Assembly (NCBI GenBank): GCA_947095535.1
Contig: OX352774.1
Location: forward strand, 66,402,416-66,466,415
DNA length: 64,000 nt
Source: Poecilobothrus nobilitatus
Lineage: Eukaryota > Arthropoda > Insecta > Diptera > Dolichopodidae
Reading direction: 5' to 3'
Below, piece after piece: positions 48,641 to 61,989 of this stretch (within the stretch, counting starts at the first letter, position 1; every line of letters starts with the position of its first letter). The position numbers and the translations under genes are program-made. The notes beneath the pieces were generated by a model. It was not told where the DNA came from, did no database searches, and saw only the letters and a list, made by a program, of their open reading frames with translations.

Positions 48641-50624
48641 AGGATTTGTTGTTAAGATATTGTCTACAAAGCGCTGTATATAGAAATTTTCCAAATGGAA
48701 GTTTTGCAAAATGAAGTTTTGATATCTTTTTTCTCTTTTTTTTCCAAATTGGAAAAAAACATTCAAAATATTCAACTTAAATTTGGAGCTTTGATTTTTA
48801 CAGACTTAGGGAAGTTGCATCTTTAAAACTGGGAAGGTTATATATTTTTAAAATTTCATTACTTATAGGAAAATGATACGCAATTTTTGTAAAAGGACAA
48901 AGCTAGAAAATAATAAAACTATAATAGGCGTATTTAAATAGGACTAAAGTGCAGGACAAAAATATTTTTATTGGAATCAAAAATATATAAAAGATATCAA
49001 GAAAATATCCTATTCGGGAATGTTAATTAATAAAAATTTATTAAAATGTATTTAATTTGATAAATATATCAAATTTAAAATATAAAACCTTAAATTATTA
49101 AATGAATGTCTAATTAATGAAATTATAACGAATTAGATTTTCTTTTTTCTGCTATTTGATCCAAAATATATGGTATAATTTTGGTTATATTTAGATAATT
49201 ATCTTGAAAACGCTAAAATATAAGAGAAAAATGTATTAATTTAAATGGAAGCTGAGGAATTGGTAATTTTGAAAATGAAATAAAATTGATACATTAATAG
49301 CGGATTTTTATGCAAACATTACAGTTATTTAATAAAAAAAAAAGTAAAAAATAACTAGTTCTTCAACTAAGAAAGATAAATAAAAGTTGGAACACTAATA
49401 TGAAAGCCTATAACTTCAGCTAGCTGTCGACACTTAAACGAATCTTCTATGTTATAGAGATATTATTGCTTCTTTAAAAAGTTAACGAAATTATTTTAAA
49501 GGTCATTATCTTGGAAACCGTTCAAAAAAACAATAAAAAATCGGCAAAAACAAATAAAAAATTAAAAGTTTTCCTGAATTTGCGAAGAAAACATGGATCG
49601 TATGTGTAAGAAAAGGAAATTACAATTCTTCTGTTCAGACTTCTGTGAAATCCTTTATCTCAACTTATAATGCAAAGCCGAATAGATTGTTCAATTGATT
49701 GCAGTTCATGCCTGACAAATTTGTTACTTATAGATTTTGTTATATTTAGAATTTTTTTACTATTATTTTTTACTCAATTGTAACGAATTATCGAACTATA
49801 TAAAGAACTTTCTTATTACGAACAATAATTTCCGCAATAATATTGCAAAAAAAAAAAATATTTTCTTATAAAAAACAAAGACAACAAAAAAATCTGAATT
49901 AAGCAATTTTCAAAATTTAAAAAAAAATTAAGGTGAAATAATAAAAATTTCCACAAAATTTTCTTTCTAAAATACTTTTATTGTTAATTAACTCGAACTG
50001 GTAACACTTTATGAATATTAAGTCAAGCGCTTTTGTTTTTAATAACAATATGAACTATTTTAATATTAAAACTTATTTTTAAAATAAATTTATTGAAATA
50101 TTATTTTTATAAAATTAACTTTTTATTAAAAAAAAAAATTTTTTTTTCATATGTAGTTGTTTTTTTAATATTTTCCTTTATTTTTTTAAATTTTTTAAAA
50201 AATCATAAAGAAAAACAAAAAATAAAATAATTTTTATTCATTGTATTTCCTAAACTTTAATACACTCTATGATCAACAACAAAAGGACTCTATTTTTTTC
50301 TAAGTACTTTCAAAAAAAAAAAACAAAACAAAAATTAACAAGATAACAATTTTTTTTTTTTTTTTGTATTTTCTGCATCATGATGATAATTTTGCAAATA
50401 AAAGAACAAAAAATCCAATTTTCTTTTTAAATTAAACTGGAACTAATAAGGACATTTGAAAAATATTTGCCTTTTATTATTTAACCGTTTTCAAATACAA
50501 TGTTATGCCATTTATTACACCCACACACAATATTTCGTAAGAAATTGAATTAGATGAAGAATTATATTTTATTCTATGATACCACGATACTTACCTAAAT
50601 ATGATACATAAAACAAAAATAAAT
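48641..50624. other. A+T-rich non-coding stretch
   Basis: No recognised feature; A and T runs near 49848, 50130, 50310 and 50350. Confidence 0.5.
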
Positions 50625-50908
50625 ATATTTCTTTATTTAATATTACAAATTACATAGGTTTAGGCAACATTAATAAATCATTGTAGATTAAATAGTATAA
50701 TTTATTTTTGTAGTAACAAATTATTTATTTTGTATATATTATATGAAATATTTACATTATATATAAGAAAATATACAAGAGAATTGTTTAAAATAATATA
50801 TTTTTTCACAAAATTACCTTTTTAATTGCGAGATATGCATTATTTGAATCCATACTTCCTCGATTGATAAGTTATTATGTGCAACTACTCGACCATTGAG
50901 AATCTCAA
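50625..50908 (-). mobile_element. tRNA-derived SINE, family 1, diverged copy
   Basis: The reverse strand begins near 50908 with a decayed head: 'tggtcgagtagttg' in the box A position and 'tggattcaaat' in the box B position. The body shares 'ttatttattttgtatatatt' and 'atttacattatat' (plus strand) with 9420-9485, and its far end shares 'taatattacaaat' with 9370. Old, no clear target duplication. Confidence 0.6.
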
Positions 50909-51254
50909 TTTGATTGCATACTTTAAGGCATAATTTATTTTTTAGTGTCAAAGTGCTTATATAATTTTAAAAACGTTAATTGTTTCATTATTTTCCTCAT
51001 ACATTAAATAAAAAAAAAGAATTGGATTGAAAACGAAAAAGACAAAGCTAAAACAAAACATTACCCTAATTATTTTCTGCAATTTAATAATTAAACCAAA
51101 AGCTTAAAAACAATTTACATCACCACACCATATAACTGTCATGAATTGTCAATTATAAAAAAATTTACAAAAAAAATCTAAAGTAGATTTAAACATAATT
51201 ATGTTAGATGAAAAACAAAAATGTTTTTGAAAAATTTGATTATTAGTTCTTTCT
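50909..51254. other. A+T-rich non-coding stretch
   Basis: No recognised feature. Confidence 0.5.
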
Positions 51255-51670
51255 AATCCCCTGTCCGTCCCTTTGTTTTTTTTTTTTTTTTACAAAACTT
51301 CTATACCGTTTGCGTCTTGAAACGTTAATTTTGCAAAATATAAGTTCCTCTGTATCTGCGTAATGCTTTCCGTAAAAATCTTCAAATTTTGATAGGAAGA
51401 AAATGTTTGAAGATAAGCATAAGATAATTCAGAAAAAATATTGTACTACTTTTATTTAAAAGTTATTAGAAATTGAAAAATTTCAATTTTCACACGCCTG
51501 TAACTGGGAGTTGGACATTCGTGAAAATTTGCTTAAAGTAAAACATAAATATTAAAGCTCATCAAAACTTTTTTGGACTATTATTCGTCACCTTATTAAA
51601 AGTTTTACTTCTTCAAAAAGTTATAAAAATCGGTAAAATTATATTAGCAAAACTAAAGTTCTTTTTTAGA
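51255..51670 (-). mobile_element. Family A dispersed repeat, strongly decayed copy, inverted
   Basis: Reverse orientation: 'tgtccgtccc' near 51261, 'tacaaaacttctataccgtt' at 51291, then degraded 'cgcctgtaact' and 'aatattaaagctc' landmarks. It sits about 200 bases from family B copy 1. Confidence 0.5.
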
Positions 51671-51874
51671 GTATCTGCAAAAATAAGTTTGGATGAAGCC
51701 TATTAAAATTAATATTTTGGATATAGAGTCATTTTACGACTTCCTTGAGTTGACCAATTTCAGTTATTCTTGCAATTATTCAAAATACCGCTGGTACCTT
51801 GGTAAGTTAGATAATAAGTATTAATAACTGTAAAATTCAGTTCTGTAAGCAGTCATTTTATTATTTTATAAAAT

Positions 51875-53470
51875 AACGAGGAAGAATACAATTGACTTTG
51901 TCAACTCTTAGATACCCGTACGAACCGTTAGTATGTTCACAGCCTGTCACTCTGCTTACAATATTATTTTTTTAATATTTTAGTATTTCAAAATAATTTG
52001 GGTGAATTTTATAATTTCTAGAACTATGGGTTGTACATATATTCAAACTACATGTTTATATGTACATTCTTCAAAAGCAGATTCTAACCTTCCACATAAC
52101 TATTATCAATCCAAAACTTTTTCAAATATTCTATAGTACCATTTAATACTAAGCGGTAAATGTATATTAAATTTACTAAGTACAAAACAGTTAATATAAT
52201 TTTAAATATTATATTATATTATATTTAAATATTCCATTGACAGAATAATTTCTTATAAGTACAATAAAATACATATATGTATGTAAATACGGCGCTATAT
52301 AATATACATCTATACTCTTATCATTCATGCACTAGTGACATATACGATATGTAAATAAACATGATATTATATAAGTATGTATATATATCAATATCATATA
52401 AATAAAAATTCTTCAAGCAACCGTTATGTTGTTTATTTAATTACATTTTTTTGTACTACGCATTATATCCTCAACAATTTCAAATTATCGAGTAAAACAA
52501 TATGCAAAAAAAATTCGTTAAAGAAAGTTGTTAGAAAATTTGAAAAAATCAAGTAACACTTTCGTCAATTATAAAGTCACCCTATATTATTAAAAAAAGT
52601 TGTTAACAGAAATAGAAATATAATGTTGGAGCTTTAATTTTTGTGTATTACTTCAAAAAAATTTTAACAGGTGTTCAAGTTACAGGTGTTTAAAAATAGG
52701 AAATTTTCAGTTTTTGACCCCTTACAGCTCCTAAACGGGGGGTGATACAAAAAAAATTTCTGAAATGACTCATACTAATTTTCAAAGATCTAACTTCTGT
52801 CAAAATTTCAAGTTTCCAACTTTAACCGTTTAGAAGATGGAAGGGTTAAAGGATTTTGCAAAATTTGAGTTTCGCATAACGGTAAATTAAGACACCGTAT
52901 GCCAAAAATATATATTTATTGTATATATACTTTTAAAGCTAATGAAAGTAGTAATCGTTTGGCGTTTTCAAAATGAAGATATACCTTATACAACCTGTGC
53001 TATAACAATTTAAATATAGAGCTTTTTTGAACCTTTGGGGAGCTGTAGCTCCGTAACGGGTGGGGCTACAAAAAAAAGTTATTAAAAATAAAATTAATAT
53101 TTTTGTGAGATCTATCAGTAGTTAAAATTTCATAGCTCTATTGCAAAAAAAATGTGGGGATCTAAAAGTTAGGTGTTCGAGAGCTACCCTAAGGCTTGGT
53201 CCAAACTCAACCAAAAAAAATAGGGAACCTACAAATTACTCCCAAAATATTTTGTGTAAATTTCAAGATTCTAGCTTTCTTAGTTTTTGAGTTAGCGTGC
53301 TGACGGACGGACGGACGGACGGACGGACGGACGGACATGGCTCAAAAGTCTTAGAATTTTTTTCTGATCCGATCCATACCTTTGAAGGTATATCTAGCTC
53401 GCTTATTTCGAGGTGTTACAAACGGAGGAGTAATTTTATTATACCCGATCCTATCGTACGGGTATAAAAA
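51875..53470 (+). mobile_element. Family B dispersed element, copy 1 (about 1.6 kb)
   Basis: Collinear with 59043-60656 over its whole length, about 90% identical by eye. The left part (to about 52480) is specific to family B ('acgaggaagaatac', 'cctgtcactctgctta', 'gtgacatatacgatatgtaa'). The right part shares its core with family A ('ccttacagctcctaaacggg', 'tccgtaacgg'). Near the right end are eight GACG units (53302-53333), then 'ctgatccgatccataccttt' and the end 'cgtacgggtataaaaa'. A 12-base word 'atacccgtacga' at 51912 is the exact inverse of 'tcgtacgggtat' at 53454, so the ends may be inverted repeats. No conserved ORF; class undetermined. Confidence 0.75.
53302..53333 (+). repeat. (GACG)8 microsatellite inside family B
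   Basis: Eight uninterrupted GACG units followed by GACA. The matching position in copy 2 (60503-60518) has four units. Confidence 0.95.
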
Positions 53471-54430
53471 TCTTTTATTAGCCGACTCCTGAAGCTAAAC
53501 TACATTTTTAAAAAAAGGAGTTTGCTAGTACTGAATAACAATTCTGGTTTTTTAAGATTTTAGTGATCCTTCATAATAATTTCCCTTAACTATACTTGTA
53601 TATAGTTAGGATGCTTGGTTATACGCTATATATATATTACATATACGCTTTGAAAAAAAGCGTAATAAAAATTATTTGACTATATTATAGAACAATTCAA
53701 TTACCACTACAGCTAAAATTTTGATCCCAGTGTATATATACATATATGCACACTTTTATTTTTTTTATTAAAACATTGTTATTAGAAAATGCAAAAATAA
53801 ATAAAAATAAAAATTCCATAAAAACAATTCTTTATCTCTAATGAGACATAAAATTATAAACTCATCCTACGTTTGTGCACACATATATGTATTTTTATAT
53901 GTATATATATATATTTATTGTTCATAATTTGTCATATGTATACGTTTTTTTTTTTTTTTTTGTTTTGTATGGTGCACATGTAGGTATTAAAAGATAAAAT
54001 TTCATGCTATTCATTTTTTTCTACTGAATTATTAACAAAAAAAAAAACAATAGGAATAAAAATATCTTTGGTTAAGAATTTAATGACCATTTCCAATTTT
54101 TTTCTTTTTTTTGTTTTGTTTTAAAAATATTTCTTTTTTTTTTTTGCTTATGTTTTGAATTAAACATAAATAAATTTTGCTTAATATAATTATAAATTAA
54201 TTGTAAAAAACTATTTTAGAAAATATCATTATCATATTATGTAGTACTAAGATTAAAAAATTCAAATATCAGATTCACTTTTAGTAGGCGTTCTAGAAGA
54301 TTAATTATGTATGTCAATTTTAACTGTAGATGAATTAGTACGATGAGCGAGGAATACTTTCTTTGAATCTGCCCTAGTTTGTAAAGAAAAAGGCGGAAAT
54401 ATCTCGGTAGTTTCTTTTTCCAAGATTTAT
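53471..54430. other. A+T-rich non-coding stretch
   Basis: No gene recognised; T run near 53950. Confidence 0.5.
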
Positions 54431-54479
54431 AATTCTCAGATCCAGATTCTCTCTTAGAAAGGATCTGGATCTGAGAATT
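54431..54479. other. Short near-perfect hairpin
   Basis: A 20-base stem, 'aattctcagatccagattct' at 54431-54450 against 54460-54479 with a single mismatch, around a 9-base loop. It lies in unique, less A+T-rich sequence. It could be a small foldback insertion or an RNA structure. The stem is shorter than a usual animal pre-miRNA hairpin and its near-perfection argues against a canonical miRNA. Confidence 0.8.
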
Positions 54480-55840
54480 TTACAAAGATAATTTTGTCAG
54501 AGTGTTATCATTGTGGCATAAATCTAAGTAAACTTCACACCAGCTCTAGAAGAATACGTTCTCTTACGTTTTGAAGGTACACTACGGACCTACATTCTAA
54601 GTGTTTACTAATACGTTAGCTCACCTTTCATCAATAAAAACAAAAATGATACACTTTTGCTTAAATTTAAAGTTTTAAGTTAAAGTTTTCTTAGTTTTTT
54701 TTCTTAAAAATTTTTTGAACAAATGTACTATTTATTCCGGTCTTATAAAGTCATAGACTTATTAAAAAAGATAAAAATAATATTCGAACGATATGCTCAA
54801 TACATATTGTATTTATAATTAAGAAATAGATATTTATAAAATGCTGGAATAGTTCAAATAAGAAAATAAACCACTAAAAATTCATATCCATGCTTTAATC
54901 TATGATCCATATAGTGTTAACCTGAATTTAATGGGAAAATGAGTTTTTAATAAAAGCAATCACTTCCGTCTCAAAATTTTATTCACAATCTGTAGAACTA
55001 TTTTTATACCACTTTTTTATAATATTTTTTTAACAATTAAAATTATAAGAAGGAACATTATTAATCAATTTTTTTTTTTAAATGTCCAAATAATATAAAA
55101 GTTCTCATCCATGTTTATCACTTTTAAACTCATTTAAAAGAAAAATGTTGTATAGGCAATTTTTTTGTCCAAAACTATTTAGGGAAAATAAGTGGAAAAA
55201 CCGACGTCAAATAACTTTTTTAATTTGTATGTTTAAGTTTCCACAATAATAAATCTTTGTTCTTAATTCAGATTCACTCTAATATTGTTCTTTTTGTTCT
55301 TTTTCAAGTATTGAATTCAGTTGTGGAAGGTTGAAGAGCAATTAAATAAATTTCTTCAACTAAAATTCAATGATCGAAAACATATGCATCCGCCTGGATC
55401 TATCTACTCCTTTTACTTTGTATTGAATGACATAATGGAGTCAAAGTAAACCATTTATTTTTTGTTTTAGACAAATTTTTTTTTTTCTAAATTATTTTAC
55501 CAAATTAAAATTCTTTTTAAAGAATCTGAAAAGGCAGCATTCTGAAATGTGTGATTCAATTAACCCAACTTTAATATTGATATTATTCGATAAGACTATA
55601 TTTAGCAAGTGTCTATTGAAGATGTTCCAATTTTAATTAGTAACCTTCAAAATAGAAAGCTTCCTCATATTGTAAAAGTAGTACTAGTATGATAATTAGG
55701 ATCTGAACATTAAAATGATTATAACTCAACTTCTATTGAATATCGTTTTTAATCTAAAACTTTTTGAAGACAGCAAGCAATTTTGAACAACTTAGTAAAT
55801 AAATGCAAAATATTATAATATAAAAATAAAATATTTATAT
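54480..55840. other. A+T-rich non-coding stretch
   Basis: No recognised feature apart from a 9-base inverted repeat (tttactttg / caaagtaaa) at 55413-55452. Confidence 0.5.
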
Positions 55841-56060
55841 GGGGCCTCGGGGGTCTAGTGGGTAAGACCGTATAAAATACACTATAAACATTGAGGGGAT
55901 GTGAATTCAAATCCCACACATGTCGTAAAGTTATTTCCCCTTCCGGCATGTACAGCCACGCCTGAAAAGAAAAGGCTGTGTAATTTCCTGTTCGCATTTA
56001 TGTGGCATAGAAATACTGGTACATTTAAAAAAAAGTGCTAGTGCTTTAAAAAAAAAAAAA
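55841..56060 (+). mobile_element. tRNA-derived SINE, family 2, most complete copy
   Basis: Starts 'ggggcctcgggggtctagtg'; box A is 'gggtctagtgggt' and box B is 'aattcaaatccc'. It continues through 'cacacatgtcgtaaagttat', 'cagccacgcctgaaaagaaa', 'ctgtgtaatttcctg' and 'catttatgtggcatagaaat' to a poly(A) tail at 56048-56060. The word 'atatttatat' lies immediately before the head (55831-55840) and again at 56070-56079, consistent with a target-site duplication, although the sequence is low-complexity. Reverse frames across it are incidental. Confidence 0.8.
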
Positions 56061-59042
56061 TATATATATATATTTATATTTTTGCATTTTGGTATTTTAA
56101 TTTTACTGTTATTTGATTTTTTGTAATTTTTAAAATTATTGATTTTTAACACTGTTTATAAGTAATAGACATTTTATTATGTCCCAAAGTTCCATTAATG
56201 TGTTGGTAGAGTAAAAATTAAAGATTATAGAGAATACAAACCAACAAATTGTCTTTCGCCTATATAAAGAAGCATTGACAGATGCGAAATTCTAAATACT
56301 CATTAGTCATTATCATTTTCAGAATGCATATTTTTAGGATTTTTAAAATTACGTGTCTTAATTTAACCTTTTTACGATAGATAATTTTAACGATCCTAAA
56401 AATAAAATTGCTAAATCGAAATTTTATACTACAAATAATCGAATCGAATATGTAATCCATACTCTATCCATAATCCCATTCGAAGTAGGATATCCCCGAA
56501 AAATTTTCAGAGAAATAAAAAATTCCCTTTCCTTAATTCACATATTCTTATAATTTTAGATTTTATAATTGTTTTTTTTTTTTGTTAAAAAACTACAAAA
56601 ATTTCAAAATTTTTTTTATTAGACCCAAAAATTTATCATTAAATACATATTATATAGTGGATCAACCACAACATATTAAATATATATATATATATAAATA
56701 TATAATAAAATTTAATTTTATGTGGAATTAAGGTATTTTTGAAGAAAAAAAAGGGTTTGAATACCTACTATAACCTAATATTAATTAATTTTTCAATTTG
56801 TTAAAGGTTCTTTTTCTTTTTTTTTTGTATTGAAGGAAACGATGGTAATGATGGAATTAATCCTTAACTATATACATATATACAAAAAAAAAAATTAATT
56901 AAAAATTTTGACAACAAAAATAAAGGGTTGCTCAATAGATTTTTTTTTCAAAAATCTAAAAAAAAAATGTCTGTAAAAAACAGATTTACAAAGGATTAAC
57001 CTTTGAGTAGTTATACGAGACTTTGTGTGGGTTTTTAGTTCTAAAAATATTTTTTTTGATTTGGACGAATTGTTCTTCTAAATTAAGAAAAATATTACAC
57101 TAAAATTTAAATATAAAATTTGCACCATTTTAAAATGTATAGCTTTGAATTTTGAACGACACTAATCTTAACAAACTCTATAATTCCAAATAAGCTTTAA
57201 GCTTCAAGAACACCTTTAATTTCAGAACACACCAATTTTAGTTTCATTCCTTGTTTCTTTAGTCAAACAATTCTTTGGGTAAGATAAGCATACACTGTTT
57301 TTTTAGATAGTGTCAAAATTTATTAAGAGCACATAGAGCAATATATAGGATTTTTATACTATTAAGTACTGACTGTAGGATCAAGTAGTAGTTGCTTTAT
57401 GTAAAACTGTTTTGCATTTTCTTTATTTTACATATCGAAAAAATAATAAAAATTATTTTAAATTAAATATTATAAATTTAGAGAAATATATAAAAAAAAT
57501 ATAAACTACAAATATTTAAATCTGCCTCATTTATGAAAGTAAAATCTGGTGCATGAAGAGTATGGTAGACGAAGAATGCCTACAGAAAGGTCCTTAAGAA
57601 AATAATGTTCTTCCATGCTTAATAAAAACAAAACAATCTAATAATTCGGTCAACAGTCAATTAACAACTCTTTGAAAAATATTAAATTATCTCGAGAAAA
57701 GTAACGGTAAACGGTTAATGGTAATAAATCCTTGAAGAGATATATTTTAGGGGTTAAAAAAAATCTCAATCTATAAAAAATCTGTTCCCTTTTGCTTTTT
57801 CTTTTTTTTTTTTTATGGAAACTTTTTAACTTTTTTATGGTACTATTCAAATTAATCAAATATATTCAATTTCATTTAATTCATTTCAAACAGGTACAAC
57901 ATATATTTAAAAAAAAAAAAAAAAAAAAAACACTAATTTAGGAAAAAAAAAAGTTAGAACCCATCCATGTTAAAATATTTTTTAATCACACAGATTAAAA
58001 GAGTAACAAAAGTTTTTATTAGCATAAAGGACATTTTTTTTTTTTTTTTTTTGGTTTTTGTTAACTACTATTCTTTCAGTATATGATTTGTAGTTTTTAA
58101 GTCCTTTCTTTTCTTTTTTTTTTGTTTTTGGCGTTTTATTTTAGAGGGTAAAATATTTTTTTATTTTTTATTTGTTTTTTTTTTTGCTTTATTCCGCACC
58201 CAATCTGTTAAAAGTGTTAAAAGTTAACCTTCTTTTTAGTACTATTTAGTGGTTTCTTAATTTAAAGTATCAGATAAAACTTTCTATATATGCTCTTGAG
58301 TATTATACACTTTTAGCAAGGTACAAAGAAAAAATATTTTATATAATATTGCCATATAAACCACAAAGTCATTTCATAATATTGACTGAAATTTAATATA
58401 ATATATAGCGTATAAAACTGTGTATGTGTATATATAGTTTTTAACTAATTAAATATATAAAATTTAAAATTAAATCATAAAATTTTTCAACTGTTTATAG
58501 TGGTTTCTTTTTTATAGAAAACCAAAAATCTTATTAATTTCAAAGTTAAAAATTATATATACCATAAGTTATTTAATTTTAATTTTTCTTAAAAAAATTT
58601 ATGTTAGAAGTTTTTTATATATTTCCATATCACCGTATTTTTTATGAGGTTTTTACCATCGTAGAGACAATAAAAAGTTTTTTCATATAAAAAAAAAAAA
58701 ATCAAAAGAATTTTATCAATATTAATATAGAAAAGAATCTGATCAATGTTAATTTAAAAAATGCCATTGAATTTAATACATAGATACCATTCCAAAAAAA
58801 ACAAAATTTTTTTTTTTGTTTCGAAATATTTCAGAGTTAAGAAATTTTTAAAAAAATTTTTTTATATTGAATTAATTTTAAACAAAAATTTGATATAAAA
58901 TATTTGTCAGAAAAATTTATGCAAAGCTTTTTCGAAAAAATCCTGAATAGAATAAACTGGGAGAAGACGGGTATATAACTATAGTAAACCATTATTTTGC
59001 TCTACATAGGCTGTCTTACAAAATCACATTAAATGGATTTTA
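56061..59042. other. Homopolymer-rich, A+T-rich non-coding stretch
   Basis: No gene recognised. A run of 22 A at 57909-57930, T runs near 58036, 58110 and 58175, TA microsatellite at 56680-56700. Confidence 0.5.
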
Positions 59043-60656
59043 AACGAGGAAGAATACAGTTACCTTTGTCAACTCTTAGATATCCGTACGAACCGTTAGT
59101 ATGTTCATAGTCTGTCACTCTGCTTATAATATTATTTTTTTAATTTTTTAGTATTTTAAAATAATTTGGGTGAATTTTTTTAATTTCTAGAACTATGGGT
59201 TGTACATATGTATATTCAAACTATATGTTTATACATTCTTCAAAAGCAGATTCTAACCTTCCACATAACGATTATCAATCCAAAACTTTTTCAAATATTC
59301 TATAGTACCATTTAATACTAAGCTGTAAATGTATATTAAATTACAAAATAGTAAATATAATTTTAAATATTATATTAATGCGCACATAGTATATTTATAT
59401 TGTTATAAGTACATCGCCATACATTGCAATATTTCTTTAAAAATATTTCCATTCATAGAATAATTTCTTATAAGTACAATAAAATACATACATATATGTA
59501 TTTAAATACGGCGCTATATAATATACATCTATACCCTTATCATTCATTCATCAGTGACATATACGATATGTAAATAAACATGATATTATATAAGTATGTG
59601 TGTAAATAAAAATTCTTCAAGCAACCGTTATGTTTTTATTTATTTACATTTTTTTGTACTACGCATTATATCCTCAACAATTTCAAATTATCGAGTAAAA
59701 CAATATGCAAAAAAAATCGTTAAAGAAATGTGTTAGAAAATTTGAAAAAATCAAGTAACACTTTCGCAAATTATAAAGTAACCATATATTATTAAAAAAA
59801 GTTGTTAACAGAAATAAGAGTATAATGTTGAAGCTTTAATTTTTATGTATTACTTCAAAAAAATGTTAACAGGTGTTCAAGTTACAGATGTTTAAAAATA
59901 GAAAATTTTCAGTTTTTGACCCCTTACAGCTCCTAAACGGGGCGTGCTACAAAAAAAATTTCAGAGATGACTCATACCTTACTCATATTTTCAAAGATCT
60001 AAGTTCTGTCAAAATTTCAAATTTCCAACTTAAACCTTTTAGAAGATAGAAGGATTAAGGATTTTGCAATAATTCAGTTTCGCATAACGGTAAATTAAGA
60101 CACTGTATAGCACAATTATATATTTAATATATACATGTTTGTAAAGCTCATAATAGCACCTATCATTTGGAATTTTTAGATTGAAGATATACCTTATAGA
60201 GCTTGTGTTATAACAATTTAAATATAGAGATTTTTCGAATTTTGGAAGGCTGTAGCCTTCTTAACGGGTAGGGCTACAGAAAAATTCATATAAACATAAA
60301 ATTAATATTTTTATCATATGTTAAAATTTCATGGCTCTATTTCAAAAAAAAACTGTGGAGATTTAAAAGTTAGTTGTTCGGGAGCTACCCGAAGTTTTGG
60401 TCGGAACTCAACCAAAAAAAATACGGAACCTACAAATTGCTCACAGAATATTTTGTGTAAATTTCAAGATTCTAGCTTTCTTAGTTGTTTAGTTAGCGTG
60501 CTGACGGACGGACGGACGGACATGGCTTAATCGACTTGGAATTTGATTCTGATCCGATCCATACCTTTGAAGATATATCTAGCTCGCTTATTTCGAGGTG
60601 TTACAAACGGAGGAGTAATTTTATTATACCCGATACTTATCGTACGGGTATAAAAA
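59043..60656 (+). mobile_element. Family B dispersed element, copy 2 (about 1.6 kb)
   Basis: Same orientation as copy 1, about 7.2 kb downstream. It has an extra segment at about 59375-59450 ('taatgcgcacatagtatat') not seen in copy 1 and only four GACG units (60503-60518). Its left inverted word reads 'atatccgtacga' (59080), one change from copy 1, while the right word 'tcgtacgggtat' (60640) is intact. Flanks differ from those of copy 1, so these look like separate insertions rather than a segmental duplication. Confidence 0.75.
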
Positions 60657-61989
60657 CGAATAAAATGGTGAATGTGGTGAAATACCGAATCATAAATAAA
60701 ATTAGAAGAAATTAAATCTGTGATTTAATGCTGGTATAGAACATTAAGAAGATTTACCGAAAATCGTATTCATTATCACGCACAATCTTTTAAGACATTC
60801 TTTAAAAATTTATCTACTCAAATTTTAAATTTCTCTTGTAATTCTTGTATATTCATCTTAATTCACAATACGGCACGTAATATTGCCTCAAATACGTCGT
60901 ATAAATACCACCTGAATACAGCTATGAACATTTCGAATTCAACATTGAGTACCCATCATAAATCTCAGTAGCATATTGCAAAGCATGAACAAACAATTTA
61001 AAATTTTTAGACCAATTCTTTCTTTCTTTCTCAAAACTAACAATCACTCTTTGATATAAAACTTTTTAAATATCATGAATTTACCTTTTAAATACCATAT
61101 AGAAATTAGGCTTCACCACTAGGAATAAGTACTTACCTTGTTTAAAAATCAAAATTATTTAACTGATATATTAAGCATATATATTTATATGTACTAGGCT
61201 TCTAATAAATAGCCAGAATTTATTCATAATTAAACTACTGCATATAAAAACCTACAGATATAATGTGGTTGACGAAGAAATGAAAGAAACAATATTTAAT
61301 ATCATCACAAATTAAAACATAATTCTAACGAGGAAGCACCAAACATTTAAATTGAACTAAAGTACAAGTATAAGTAAAGTATTAATTATATGAGTTCGAT
61401 TAATATCATTTGATAGATTTAAGCTGTTCTTTCGTAATAAAAAAGTAACATATGATCTAACTACATTAAGTTTACTATACTTATTTAGAAATGTACAGTA
61501 AAGAAAAGTAACCATCTTTAATAACTAAAGAAAAAAAAATTCTAATTAAGAAATTAAATACTGAATACACCATGTTGCTGGTAACTTAAAAGATTTTCTA
61601 TAAAAATACATATACATATTTACAAAACAATACACAAATAGAAAAATATAAAGAATTTTGACGATATTTATTTTAAATGAAAATCAATTAAAATGAAAAA
61701 CTAAACAAACAAATACAGTATTGAACTTAAAAATAACCTTTTCTTAACACAAAAAAAAAAAAATTTTTTTCTAAAACAATAAAAAAAAAATGCATGCAAC
61801 AAATGTTTTTTAAAAATAATTTTTTTTTTATTGTTTTTGTTTTTTTTTTTTTGTTTTTACTTATGTTCTTTCACAAATAGAAATTTCCTTACAAATTACT
61901 TTTTTTTTTAAACAAATTTAAACAAAAAAAAAACGCCTTTTTTTATTTTTTTGACACCACAAAAATGTTTAAAATAAAAAGAAAACAAA
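60657..61989. other. A+T-rich non-coding stretch
   Basis: No recognised gene; homopolymer runs at 61750-61960. Confidence 0.5.

Noticed and set aside
55749..56152. Two overlapping reverse-strand frames (82 and 73 codons)
   Set aside because: They cross the plus-strand SINE at 55841-56060, whose higher G+C creates longer frames by chance.
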